NCBI GenBank assembly: GCA_944321845.1
Contig: CALUMT010000028.1
Location: forward strand, 1-63,080
Reading direction: 5' to 3'
DNA: 63,080 bases
DNA from: an uncultured Butyricimonas sp.
Lineage (GTDB): Bacteria > Bacteroidota > Bacteroidia > Bacteroidales > Marinifilaceae
Numbering within the stretch: position 1 is the first letter of the stretch; each line of letters opens with the position of its first letter. The translations under genes were made by a program, and so were the position numbers. The notes beneath the pieces were generated by a model. It saw only the letters and a list, made by a program, of their open reading frames with translations. It had not been told where the DNA came from and did not search any database. Shown here one piece after another: positions 55,049 to 63,080 of the stretch.

Positions 55049-55825
55049 ATGAGACAAGGTGTTGATATACAGGAATTGTCTGATTTTTTGATGGACTACG
55101 TGACGAGTATGATCGGTTCCGGGGTACATACGGCCCGGGCCGTGCGTAGTGTATCGAGAATCGCGGAAGCCATGGGGTACGGGGTGGATCTGACTATTTT
55201 TCAGCGGAATATCACGATGACGGTTAAGCATCCCGAAGATTATTCAATCCGGAGGACGTACGTGAGGAGAATTCCCGATCTGGGAATAAATTTCCGAACA
55301 ATCTCGGAATTAAGCGGGTTGAGTTGGGATACCTATGACCATCAACTGCCATTGGCGGAGGTGAAACGCCGTTTTAAGGAGATTATGGCGGAGGGGCGGA
55401 TTTCCCGGTGGCGGGTGTTGGTTCTGGTGGCGTTTGCAAATGCTGCTTTCTGTCGCTTGTTCGACGGGGATTTTATAGCGATGGCCCTGGTATTCGCGGC
55501 GACATTGGTGGGATTCTTTATCCGTCAGGAAATGTTTGCCCGTAAGGCGAATCACATGGTCGTTTTCACGGTATCTTCCTTCGTGGCATCGATGGTGGCT
55601 TCTATCGGTATTTACTGCAACTGGGGGAATACACCGGAAATCGCTTTGGCCACGAGTGTGCTGTTTTTGATTCCGGGAGTTCCGCTGATGAATTCGATAA
55701 TTGATATTCTAGGCGGGCATATATTAATCGGAGTCTCCCGGGCAATAAACGCTACGATACTGATTATCTGTATTGCCCTGGGATTGTCGATAACATTATT
55801 AATTCAAGGAATGGAGGTGCTATGA
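55049..55825 (+). CDS. Threonine/serine exporter family protein, large part
   Basis: I use the ATG at 55049, since the frame's earlier TTG at 55043 is unlikely. The 258-residue protein has a soluble N-terminal half (LSDFLMDYVTSMIGSGVHTARAVRSVSRIAEAMGY) followed by about five helices, with LATSVLFLIPGVPLMNSIIDILGGH. This is the N-terminal domain of ThrE exporters. In Corynebacterium the two halves form one protein; here they are separate genes that overlap by four bases. The substrate in this organism is not proven. Confidence 0.88.
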   Translation: MRQGVDIQELSDFLMDYVTSMIGSGVHTARAVRSVSRIAEAMGYGVDLTIFQRNITMTVKHPEDYSIRRTYVRRIPDLGINFRTISELSGLSWDTYDHQLPLAEVKRRFKEIMAEGRISRWRVLVLVAFANAAFCRLFDGDFIAMALVFAATLVGFFIRQEMFARKANHMVVFTVSSFVASMVASIGIYCNWGNTPEIALATSVLFLIPGVPLMNSIIDILGGHILIGVSRAINATILIICIALGLSITLLIQGMEVL

Positions 55826-56331
55826 ACTGGAGTATATGGGAAGCGGTTTTGCTGGATGGGGTATTCGCTGCCGTGGCGGCTATCGGATTCTCGGTCATAT
55901 CCAATCCCCCGAAGCAGGCCATATTCATTTCGGCCTTGCTGGCGGCTATCGGTCACGGGCTACGTTTTTATTTATTGCACTACATGGATGTCCCTTTGAT
56001 TCCGGCCACGCTTGTGGCTGCCTTCACGATTGGGATGTTTAGCATTTTCTTTGCGCGGTTGATTCATTGTCCGGCGGAGGTGTTTTCCTTCCCCTCGTTG
56101 TTACCCATGATACCGGGGATGTATGCCTACAAGACAATCCTTGCCTTCATCCGGTTCATGAACAGCACGGAAGAGGAAGTATTGCAGCGATTAATCGTGG
56201 AAATTTTCCGGAATGGTTTAACGACCGTGTTTGTGCTGACGGTCTTGGTGGTGGGAATAACCTTACCTTTATTCATCTTCCATAAACAATCTATCACGAT
56301 GACCCGTTTTCGGAAGCAGGGTAAGGCATGA
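55822..56331 (+). CDS. Threonine/serine exporter family protein, small part
   Basis: The 169-residue membrane protein has about five helices (AVLLDGVFAAVAAIGFSVISNPP, then ATLVAAFTIGMFSIFFARLIHCPAEVF). It carries the conserved PSLLPMIPGMYAYKTILAF segment of the ThrE C-terminal domain. It overlaps the previous gene by ATGA with GGAGGT just upstream, so both are coupled. Together they should form one amino-acid exporter. Confidence 0.87.
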   Translation: MNWSIWEAVLLDGVFAAVAAIGFSVISNPPKQAIFISALLAAIGHGLRFYLLHYMDVPLIPATLVAAFTIGMFSIFFARLIHCPAEVFSFPSLLPMIPGMYAYKTILAFIRFMNSTEEEVLQRLIVEIFRNGLTTVFVLTVLVVGITLPLFIFHKQSITMTRFRKQGKA

Positions 56332-56360
56332 ATGGAGTATCCGAGCGAGTTAAGAATAAA

Positions 56361-56386
56361 AAAAGAGGAGGTTTTCCTCCTCTTTT
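56361..56386. terminator. Bidirectional terminator
   Basis: AAAAGAGGAGG pairs perfectly with CCTCCTCTTTT across a 4-nt loop, with A and T runs on both sides. It serves the exporter pair and the convergent DHS-like gene. Confidence 0.9.
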
Positions 56387-56395
56387 CTGTTGTTA

Positions 56396-57418
56396 TTATT
56401 TCTGGAAAAGTTTTGTCCAGTTCTTGTACTCTCGGTCTCTCCAGGCTCCATTGTGGTAAACGTAGCTGGCGATGGCCGGGATAACGGTTGTTCCCTCCGC
56501 GTAAACCATTTGTTCGTAGGTGACGTCCACCTTACCCCAGGAGCAGGCTTCTTTCAGGGTAGAAGAAGAGCAGGCTCCGTCGCGTACGTCGGCTACAGTA
56601 ATCTGGATGGCATACTTGTGCATCGGTACGTCGAAGCCGAGAATCTCGGCACATACCACGGTATCCTGAGCGAAGTTCTTCGGGGTACCTCCACCGACCA
56701 TGAACAACCCGGTAGTACCGGCTTTAATCTTGATTTGAGTCAATTCCACGAAATCCTTCACGGAGTCGATAGACACGTGCTTGTCGGGATGTTCCCATTG
56801 GTGTTTACCGATACCAAATCCGGCGCTGCAGTCAGAGAATGCCGGGCAGAAGATGGGTACTCCGCACTCGTAGCAGGTTTGGATCAGGCTGTCTTTTTTC
56901 ACGGCGTGACCTTCGCTCAACCATTTACCGATTTCCCAGATAAATTCACGGGAAGAATAGGGACGGGGTTCCAGTCCGTTGGCAATCTCGTAAGTAGCGT
57001 GGTCGCAAGCCTGAAGTTCCTCCTCATCGATGAAGGTATCGTAGATACGGTCGATGTAGAGTTCGCGCAATTGCATATCCGGGATATCCTGACGGCCTTT
57101 GTAATGCTTGAATCCAAGGGCTTCAAACAAATCCATGTCGATGATGGAAGCACCGGTGGATACCACAACGTCTACCATTTTGTTGCGTACCATATCCACG
57201 TATACTTGCATACATCCGGCTGCACTTGTACTCCCGGCAATGGTAAGAATATTAGTACACTCCTTTTCTTTCACCATTTGCATGAGGATATCGGTCGCTC
57301 TGGCGGTATCGCGAGAGGTGAAGGACATGTCGCGCATCGCATCAATCAATTGAGTTGAGTCATACGACTTGATGTCGATGTGTTTGATAGTGTCTTTTAA
57401 TAAATCTTTCTTTTCCAT
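56396..57418 (-). CDS. Deoxyhypusine synthase-like protein, possibly homospermidine synthase
   Basis: The 340-residue protein has the DHS fold: INQGM-free N-terminus, then TIAGSTSAAGCMQVYVDMVRNKMVDVVVSTGASI. Later blocks are PIFCPAFSDCSAGFGIGKHQWE and MVGGGTPKNFAQDT. The segment STLKEACSWGKVD contains the Lys that in eukaryotic DHS carries the aminobutyl group. Bacteria lack eIF5A, so bacterial DHS-like enzymes have other acceptors; some make homospermidine. It sits just upstream of the terminator and next to agmatinase, which supports a polyamine role. NAD use is expected from the family. Confidence 0.85.
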   Translation of the reverse strand: MEKKDLLKDTIKHIDIKSYDSTQLIDAMRDMSFTSRDTARATDILMQMVKEKECTNILTIAGSTSAAGCMQVYVDMVRNKMVDVVVSTGASIIDMDLFEALGFKHYKGRQDIPDMQLRELYIDRIYDTFIDEEELQACDHATYEIANGLEPRPYSSREFIWEIGKWLSEGHAVKKDSLIQTCYECGVPIFCPAFSDCSAGFGIGKHQWEHPDKHVSIDSVKDFVELTQIKIKAGTTGLFMVGGGTPKNFAQDTVVCAEILGFDVPMHKYAIQITVADVRDGACSSSTLKEACSWGKVDVTYEQMVYAEGTTVIPAIASYVYHNGAWRDREYKNWTKLFQK

Positions 57419-57476
57419 TTTTGTTTAAGTTGTAAATATAAGGTACAATTATGAGGACCTTATTGACTCAATATTT

Positions 57477-58346
57477 TTATCTTTCAGCGTTGTCGAATTT
57501 CATGCTCAGGATCTGGTAGATCAGCTTGCTGGCGGTGAAGTCGGGAGCTTTGTTGATATCATTCGGGCAAAGCTCGACAACATCCAAACCGATGATATTG
57601 TGCCGCTCGTTGATGAGACGAAGGAAATTCAGCACTTCCCGGTAGAACAATCCGTCCGGTTCGGGAGTTCCGGTTGACGGCATGATGGACGGGTCGAACA
57701 CGTCGAGGTCGATGGTAATGTAAACATTGTCATGCAGTTTCTGGGAAACCATGTACATCCAGTTATTGCCTTCTTTGGCATCATGCAGTTCGTGCGCGTA
57801 GAAAATGCGGTCCGGCATGATATTCTCTTTCTCCTCAATGGCGGAGCTGCGGATACCTACCTGGGCGACAGTCGCCACCTCTTTGGCACGGGCCATCACG
57901 CAGGCATGGTTGTGGGTACTGCCCTCGTATTCGCTACGCATGTCGGAATGTGCGTCCAGTTGCAGCACGGAGAATTTGTCATAATGTTTGGCGAATGCCC
58001 GGAAAGCACCGATGCTCACGGAATGTTCGCCGCCGAGCAGCACGGGGAATTTCTTGTCATTCAATATGGCATCCACTCTTTTCTCCACCTCGGCAGACAT
58101 GGCCTCGGGGGAAGATGCTTCGGTCACGGGTTCCACGGTCGCGATACCTCGTGTATATACTTCGGAGTCCGTCTCAATGTCATAAAGTTCCATGTTGGCA
58201 GATGCCTCGAGAATGGCATCCGGTCCTTTGTCAGCACCTTTCAACCAAGTGCTGGTTCCATCATAGGGAACGGGTAATACCACGATTTGTGCACTTTCGT
58301 AGTTTGAGAATTCTGGTTCAAGTCCTCCGTAATTTTTGTTTTCCAT
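57477..58346 (-). CDS. speB: Agmatinase
   Basis: The 289-residue ureohydrolase converts agmatine to putrescine and urea. The manganese ligands are visible in FPVLLGGEHSVSIG, VLQLDAHSDMR and ITIDLDVFDPSIMPSTGTPEPDG. The length is normal. The DHS-like gene follows after 58 bp on the same strand, so both are probably co-transcribed. A TACTTTCG sequence near 58391-58398 (minus strand) may be the -7. Confidence 0.94.
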   Translation of the reverse strand: MENKNYGGLEPEFSNYESAQIVVLPVPYDGTSTWLKGADKGPDAILEASANMELYDIETDSEVYTRGIATVEPVTEASSPEAMSAEVEKRVDAILNDKKFPVLLGGEHSVSIGAFRAFAKHYDKFSVLQLDAHSDMRSEYEGSTHNHACVMARAKEVATVAQVGIRSSAIEEKENIMPDRIFYAHELHDAKEGNNWMYMVSQKLHDNVYITIDLDVFDPSIMPSTGTPEPDGLFYREVLNFLRLINERHNIIGLDVVELCPNDINKAPDFTASKLIYQILSMKFDNAER

Positions 58347-58442
58347 AATTATCTCCTTGGGTTTTAGTATGTTTTTCGTTTAAACTTTCGCGAAAGTAAT
58401 GAATATAATCGAGAAACAAAAACCGTCTATCCCGTATCCCTT

Positions 58443-59573
58443 TTAATAGGCTTGTTGCTGGAGCCATATTCCTAGGAATCGGTCATAAACGATGTATCCT
58501 TTTTCTGTTTTATAGAGCATTTCTTTGTTTAGTAGTGTCGTTAGGGAAGAGTTTACACTGCTGGCTGCTTTTAGATGATACTTTGCGATGAAACTACCGG
58601 CATTGATTTCTGGGACAATCTTTTCTTTAGCCACGGCTTTTAACAGGCGTACGGCTCCTGCCGAGTAAACCGAGATGAGGTTTTGGTACAAGTATTCATT
58701 TTCACTCACGATTTCACGAATCGCTTGATTGACCAACTCAGTTGTCGGTTCTTCTCTATAGGCATACAAGCGGTTTAACAGGCATTGAATGTACCAGGTA
58801 TGTCCGTTAAATTGCTTGTACAACTGGTTAAAGACTTCTTTTTTCAATTCAATCTTCTTTTCTTGAAAGAAGGTTGCGGCGAACCTGTAATAGTTCTCCT
58901 GTTCGATACATCCCAATGTAAATGTTTGGGTGCTCTGGTAAAAAGGACGCTTGGCGGAAAGGAATATTTCCTGCATCACGTGCTGTTTACTACCAGAGAA
59001 AATAAAATTCACGTTGGGGAGGAATTGTATGTAGGAGCGCAATAAAGCTTCTACTCCCTGTTCGGGATATTCCGTTATCTGTTGGAACTCGTCAATAGCG
59101 ATAATGCAGCGTCGTTCGGAAGAAGCCAAGTACTCGAAGATTTCTTTTAATGTTACTTCTTCTTGAGAGGGAACAATATCCAGGGAGACTTGCGGCATTC
59201 CGGTAAATTCATTGAGTGAAAAAACAGGGCGACAACTTTTCAGAAATTGTCCTATTCGGTTCATGGCTTTTCGGGGGGTGGAATCTAATTTTCCAAGGAC
59301 AGTATTGCCAAGTAAGCGGATGAAATCACCTAAACTTCTCGTGGAAAAAATATCCAGGTAGAACGTAATATATTCGGGTGTTTGCTCCTGTTGACGAATG
59401 CGATAAAAAATATTCTGGATTAATCCTGTTTTGCCCATGCGTCGGGGGGATACAAGCATGATATTACGTCCATTTTCAAGAGCGTCTTGAATGGTCTCGG
59501 ATTCTTTCTCTCGGTCACAAAAATAAGTTGGGCTATGGTAGCCGCTAATCAGAAATGGATTGTTGATTGTCAT
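58443..59573 (-). CDS. ATP-binding protein, archaeal-type AAA/STAND ATPase
   Basis: The 376-residue protein has a P-loop (NIMLVSPRRMGKTGLIQNIFYRI, about residues 36-58) and Walker B (RCIIAIDEFQQI). A sensor Arg-like region is NVNFIFSGSKQHVMQEIF. The C-terminal half is winged-helix-like (AKYHLKAASSVNSSLTTLLNKEMLYKTEKGYIVYDRFLGIWL). This family occurs widely in Bacteroidota in multiple copies, with unknown function; it is often associated with mobile or variable regions. It is isolated here, facing away from the FecR gene. Confidence 0.88.
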   Translation of the reverse strand: MTINNPFLISGYHSPTYFCDREKESETIQDALENGRNIMLVSPRRMGKTGLIQNIFYRIRQQEQTPEYITFYLDIFSTRSLGDFIRLLGNTVLGKLDSTPRKAMNRIGQFLKSCRPVFSLNEFTGMPQVSLDIVPSQEEVTLKEIFEYLASSERRCIIAIDEFQQITEYPEQGVEALLRSYIQFLPNVNFIFSGSKQHVMQEIFLSAKRPFYQSTQTFTLGCIEQENYYRFAATFFQEKKIELKKEVFNQLYKQFNGHTWYIQCLLNRLYAYREEPTTELVNQAIREIVSENEYLYQNLISVYSAGAVRLLKAVAKEKIVPEINAGSFIAKYHLKAASSVNSSLTTLLNKEMLYKTEKGYIVYDRFLGIWLQQQAY

Positions 59574-59715
59574 TATCGTTTCATTACACGTTTAACGTTA
59601 CGCAAATTACGTAATAAAAAAGAAGATGTTTGGGAAGTAAATGTAAAAAAAACATAAAAGTGAATTCTCGAGAGTAGAAAAAGGAAGATGAAACGGTTTT
59701 ATAAGTAAATTTCAA

Positions 59716-60819
59716 ATGATGGCAATGGAAGAGGAAAAACCATATAGCGAAAAATCTCCGGGCAGATCGATGCAAGAAGGTGCAAAACAACGGCCGGAAT
59801 GGGCTGACGAGCGGGCGGAGGAACTCGTGGAGGCGATTCATCAAGTGGCCCGGATGAACCGGGAACTCACTACTGCAAAATTGGAACAGCGTCTGGCGGC
59901 CTTGAGACGTGCCCGTAGAATGCGGCGTATACGCTGGATGGCGGGTAGTGTGGCGGCTGCCATTATCGTGTTGGTGCTGGTATGGCGTCCTTGGATGGAA
60001 GTGAAACCGGAACGGGTGATGCCTGTTGCGCAAGTCTCGTTACCGGAAATTACCGTTCCCACGCTTATTGCCACGGGGACAGCCGATGAGATTCTGGAGA
60101 TTGATACCTTGGTCACCGGGACAACCATGCCGGTATACGAGGTGAAAAAGGAGCAACCCAAAGAAGAACAGGTATTGCCTCGGGAGGTGAAATACAACCG
60201 GGTGGTGATTCCCCGGGGGTATACGTATCGGGTGGCTCTGTCGGACGGGTCCGTGGTGACGTTGAACGCGGGTAGTGAATTGAAATTTCCCGTGGAATTC
60301 CGGGATCCCCTGAGAGAAGTGGAATTCAAGGGCGAGGGCTATTTCGAGGTTGCTAAGGGGGAAAGGCCCTTCGTGGTGAAGGCGGGTAATACTCGGGTCC
60401 GGGTATATGGAACACGGTTTAATCTTCTTTATAGCGAGCAATTAGCGTTGTCGGAGGCGGTATTGCTGGAGGGGAGTATCGGGATGAGTGTGCTAGGCGT
60501 GGAAAAGAAAATTATACCGAATGAACGCGTGTATTGTGTCGTGGGAGATAGTACCCTGCAGGTGGAAAAGGTAAATGCCGGGGATTATATCAGTTGGATA
60601 GGAACAAGCTTTAAATATCACGGGGTGCGGTTGGATAAAATCATGTACGATTTTGCCAACTGGTACGGGGTTGAGATTCAAGTAGCCCCGGAATTGAGAA
60701 ACCAGACGTATACCCTGGAATTTGACAAGACATGCAGCATCCAGGAAGTGATGCAGATGATGAAATTAATAACCGGTAAAACCATAAAAGAAGAAGGAGG
60801 TGCGTACACTATATACTGA
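59716..60819 (+). CDS. FecR-family anti-sigma factor without adjacent sigma gene
   Basis: The 367-residue protein has a charged cytoplasmic N-terminus of about 70 residues, which includes EWADERAEELVEAIHQVARMNREL. One helix follows (WMAGSVAAAIIVLVLVW). A linker of about 70 residues leads to the FecR domain (RVVIPRGYTYRVALSDGSVVTLNAGSELKFPVEF, then GEGYFEVAKGERPFVVKAG). The DUF4974 end reads YHGVRLDKIMYDFANWYGVEIQ. The upstream gene is a divergent ATPase, so no ECF sigma gene is beside it. It should control the SusC gene that follows. Confidence 0.9.
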   Translation: MMAMEEEKPYSEKSPGRSMQEGAKQRPEWADERAEELVEAIHQVARMNRELTTAKLEQRLAALRRARRMRRIRWMAGSVAAAIIVLVLVWRPWMEVKPERVMPVAQVSLPEITVPTLIATGTADEILEIDTLVTGTTMPVYEVKKEQPKEEQVLPREVKYNRVVIPRGYTYRVALSDGSVVTLNAGSELKFPVEFRDPLREVEFKGEGYFEVAKGERPFVVKAGNTRVRVYGTRFNLLYSEQLALSEAVLLEGSIGMSVLGVEKKIIPNERVYCVVGDSTLQVEKVNAGDYISWIGTSFKYHGVRLDKIMYDFANWYGVEIQVAPELRNQTYTLEFDKTCSIQEVMQMMKLITGKTIKEEGGAYTIY

Positions 60820-60835
60820 CCCTTGATTAAAAAGC

Positions 60836-60869
60836 GAAAGAGAACCGCCCCAGGGGTGATTCTCTTTTC
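60836..60869 (+). terminator. Terminator-like hairpin between fecR and susC
   Basis: AAAGAGAA-CCG-CCCC pairs with GGGG-TGA-TTCTCTTT, with an internal loop. A second, smaller hairpin follows at about 60879-60908. As at 31702, it separates the anti-sigma gene from the receptor gene. Confidence 0.7.
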
Positions 60870-60964
60870 AAACACCGCTAAAGTCTGATTTCTCAGGTCA
60901 GAGACTTTGGCCGTGTCGAGAGACATAAAACGAGTTTATATCTATAATTTTGATTTACAAATTT

Positions 60965-63080
60965 ATGACAAAAACACAACAATGTATGAAGACCGGGGCA
61001 AATAAATTTGCCATTTGTCTTTTTTTATTGCTTTTTTGCGGCTTTTATTGCCCTCGGCAATCGTTTGCAACGACTGCCAATCGGCTACAGGCTGCAGTAG
61101 ATGATGAGAAAAAAGTGACCTTGAATGTCACGCAACGAACCTTGGTGTACATTCTGTCAGAAATTAAGAAACAGACGGGGTTGGCGTATGGATTCCGGGA
61201 TGGCGGGAATGAAAACAGGGACGAGAAATTTTCCCTTAACGTGGACAATGTACCGGTGGACACGGCATTGGCTCGCTTATTTAAAAATTCCAAATACACT
61301 TACGAGATTGTCGGAGAATTAATATTGATTCGTTTAAAATCGAAAACCGTGAAATCATCTGCACGGGCATCAATAGCTGTTTCCGGTCGGGTGATGGATG
61401 AAAAGGGGAATCCGATTCCCGGAGTTTCCGTGATTGTGAAAGGAACTACCCAGGGGGTGGCCACGGATGTGCAAGGTCAATATAAATTAGCACTTCCGGC
61501 AAGTGATGAGAATTATATATTTGTTTTTTCCATGGTCGGGATGCAAACCGTGGAGAAAACTTACCATGGGGAGGAAACGATTAATGTTGTGATGAAACCC
61601 GATGTGCAGGAACTCGACGAGGCCGTGGTCGTGGCCTATGGCGAGACTACTCGGCGGAAAGCCACGGGGTCTATTTCCGTCGTGAAGGCAGATGAAATCC
61701 GGGGAATTCCTTCCGGAAACATCGCCAACCTCTTGCAGGGGCGTGTGGCGGGAATGGATATAACCAACCTATCCGGGGCACCGGGCGGGGGCGACGTGGC
61801 CATCACCATCCGGGGATATAACTCGCTTGACGTGGAGGCCGGCCGTCGTTTTTCCAACCCGCTCTGGGTGGTGGACGGGGTGCCCTTGAACTCCTTTACC
61901 TCGCCGGTGACGGGAACCAACCTGCTTTCCGACCTGAACCCGGACATGATTGAATCCATCCAGATATTGAAGGATGCCTCGGCGGCCTCCATTTACGGTT
62001 CCCGGGCGGCCAACGGCGTGATTATCGTGACCACGAAAAAAGGACGGAAGAATCAGAATGCCACCTTTTCGGTCAATGTTTCCCAATCTTGGAGCGTCCT
62101 TCCCCGCCATCCGGACTTGACCACGGGACGGGCGGAACGATTGCTGCGCTTAAAAAACACGGAGAACAAATACATGGCTTACATTGATGAGGAAACGAAC
62201 AGTTATAAATATCCTCAAAGCTTGGCGGAACAATATGAACATCCAGAAAGTAGTTATAATGGTTTTTGGTATCCCGATAAAAATCAAATAAATACGGATA
62301 ATGGTACAATGTATCAAGATAGTTTGAATACATTTTATAATAATTCGACCAACTTTTTCCCCATTTATTTTGAGACAGGAAAAATTACAAATGCTAATAT
62401 TCAGACCTATGGAGGAAGTGAAAGGATGATTTATGGGATAGGCTTAGGATACTATAATGAAACAGGAATTTTCAAAGGAACTGGTTTTAAGCGGTTTGAC
62501 TTGAATTCCAATATGACGGTTACACCCCTTCCTCGGTTAAACGTGGACTTGCGTTTTAATGCCTCTCTTGTACAAAAGAAACGTGCCTCTTCCAGTATGG
62601 ATCAAAATTTGCAGTATAGTAATGAAATTGTATCTGTAGAAACAATATCGGGGGACCCTTATCAGTTGTCTTCTCTCTTGCCGGGAGAGAATTCTGTAGT
62701 TTGGAATGAGGTGTTGAAGGTTTACGAGGGTACGCAGGAGGCGAACCGTTCTGTTCGCTTGCGGAGTAACTTTCGCTTAGGGTACGAGATTATTGAGGGA
62801 TTGAATTTTTCCACCTTGTTGGCAGCGGATTATGCTATTGCCCGTCGAAATTATTTTTCACCTTCCTACTTGTCGGAAGATGGTAATTCTATGTCCCTTG
62901 GGGAAACGGGAATCAATCTCATGGTGTTAAACGAGAATTTGCTGACCTATAAACGCACGTTCGGGGAATCTCACTCGTTGGAATTGTTGGGAGGTTTCTC
63001 CTACCAGTACGACCAGGAGGAGTATAACGGAGGTTACGCTCAAAAATCCCCGAGTGACAAGATTTATTATGCCCCACAAG
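60965..63080 (+). CDS. SusC/RagA-type TonB-linked receptor with STN domain, cut by right edge
   Basis: The frame is open from the ATG at 60965 (or 60986, MKTGANKFAICLFLLLF) to the window end, about 705 codons. A signal peptide is followed by an STN domain (VTLNVTQRTLVYILSEIKKQTG). A carboxypeptidase-like domain comes next (SGRVMDEKGNPIPGVSVIVKGT). The plug begins DEAVVVAYGETTRRKATGSI and contains IESIQILKDASAASIYGSRAANGVIIVTTKKG. The first part of the barrel follows. A TAATTTTG at 60945-60952 could be its -7, which would favour the second ATG. Its SusD partner would lie beyond the window. Confidence 0.95.
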   Translation, partial: MTKTQQCMKTGANKFAICLFLLLFCGFYCPRQSFATTANRLQAAVDDEKKVTLNVTQRTLVYILSEIKKQTGLAYGFRDGGNENRDEKFSLNVDNVPVDTALARLFKNSKYTYEIVGELILIRLKSKTVKSSARASIAVSGRVMDEKGNPIPGVSVIVKGTTQGVATDVQGQYKLALPASDENYIFVFSMVGMQTVEKTYHGEETINVVMKPDVQELDEAVVVAYGETTRRKATGSISVVKADEIRGIPSGNIANLLQGRVAGMDITNLSGAPGGGDVAITIRGYNSLDVEAGRRFSNPLWVVDGVPLNSFTSPVTGTNLLSDLNPDMIESIQILKDASAASIYGSRAANGVIIVTTKKGRKNQNATFSVNVSQSWSVLPRHPDLTTGRAERLLRLKNTENKYMAYIDEETNSYKYPQSLAEQYEHPESSYNGFWYPDKNQINTDNGTMYQDSLNTFYNNSTNFFPIYFETGKITNANIQTYGGSERMIYGIGLGYYNETGIFKGTGFKRFDLNSNMTVTPLPRLNVDLRFNASLVQKKRASSSMDQNLQYSNEIVSVETISGDPYQLSSLLPGENSVVWNEVLKVYEGTQEANRSVRLRSNFRLGYEIIEGLNFSTLLAADYAIARRNYFSPSYLSEDGNSMSLGETGINLMVLNENLLTYKRTFGESHSLELLGGFSYQYDQEEYNGGYAQKSPSDKIYYAPQ

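Noticed and set aside
56396-57358. A 322-codon forward frame over the DHS-like gene
   Set aside because: It is the antisense of a complete DHS-like coding region and has no features of its own.
1-63080. CRISPR arrays or complete insertion sequences
   Set aside because: No regularly spaced repeat-spacer pattern, cas gene, transposase or terminal inverted repeat pair was seen in the window.

Overview
The window reads as chromosome from a Bacteroidota gut-type anaerobe, most likely order Bacteroidales and possibly the Butyricimonas/Odoribacter group. The order rests on what is visible: SusC/SusD pairs with FecR anti-sigma factors, many lipoproteins with a Cys lipobox, a P. gingivalis-like hmuYRSTUV locus, HcpR/Hcp, and promoters of the Bacteroidota type (-33 TTG/TTTG, about 19 bp, -7 TAnnTTTG). 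The family guess is inference only.

Layout. 0-2.1 kb: the 5' part of a GC-rich tyrosine recombinase running off the left edge, then a lipoprotein gene interrupted by one in-frame TGA. 2.2-6.1 kb: leuS and an unassigned lipoprotein. 6.3-15.7 kb: a complete haem-uptake operon. It encodes a HmuY haemophore-like lipoprotein carrying an inserted domain, a HmuR TonB receptor, a giant CobN-like HmuS anchored at both ends, a membrane protein, and an ExbB/DUF2149 proton-channel pair. 15.7-20.3 kb: a beta-barrel protein, a Na+/solute symporter, prs and an M20 dipeptidase. 20.4-23.6 kb: a nitrosative-stress module of a Crp/Fnr regulator divergent from hcp and ric, with a palindrome between them. 24.1-29.7 kb: an ABC ATPase with two GldF-GldG fusion permeases. 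29.8-39.0 kb: an ECF sigma factor, FecR, SusC, SusD, DUF4843 and PKD-like lipoproteins, i.e. a regulated nutrient-uptake locus. From about 20.4 to 39 kb the DNA is visibly more AT-rich than on either side.

39.1-46.0 kb is a leftward housekeeping block: a COG3014 lipoprotein, LpoB, a DUF1460 protein, pheS, VanZ, cyclophilin, a LolC/E-type permease and rbfA. It ends at a divergent tRNA-Pro(CGG). 46.3-51.4 kb: a TolC/HlyD/MFS tripartite efflux set followed by an AraC regulator. 51.6-58.3 kb holds polyamine genes (speA, a deoxyhypusine-synthase-like gene, speB) interleaved with dinB and a two-gene ThrE-type exporter. 58.4-63.1 kb: a solitary AAA ATPase, then a FecR anti-sigma factor with no sigma gene beside it, and the first two thirds of another SusC receptor cut by the right edge.

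The most distinctive items are the HmuY protein with an inserted domain, the membrane-tethered HmuS with its own ExbB-like motor, the phased 11-bp repeats ahead of the tandem GldFG operon, the mutually exclusive hairpins between fecR and susC, and a 30-codon membrane peptide behind a strong 5' hairpin. All function calls come from reading the sequence; no database search was run.
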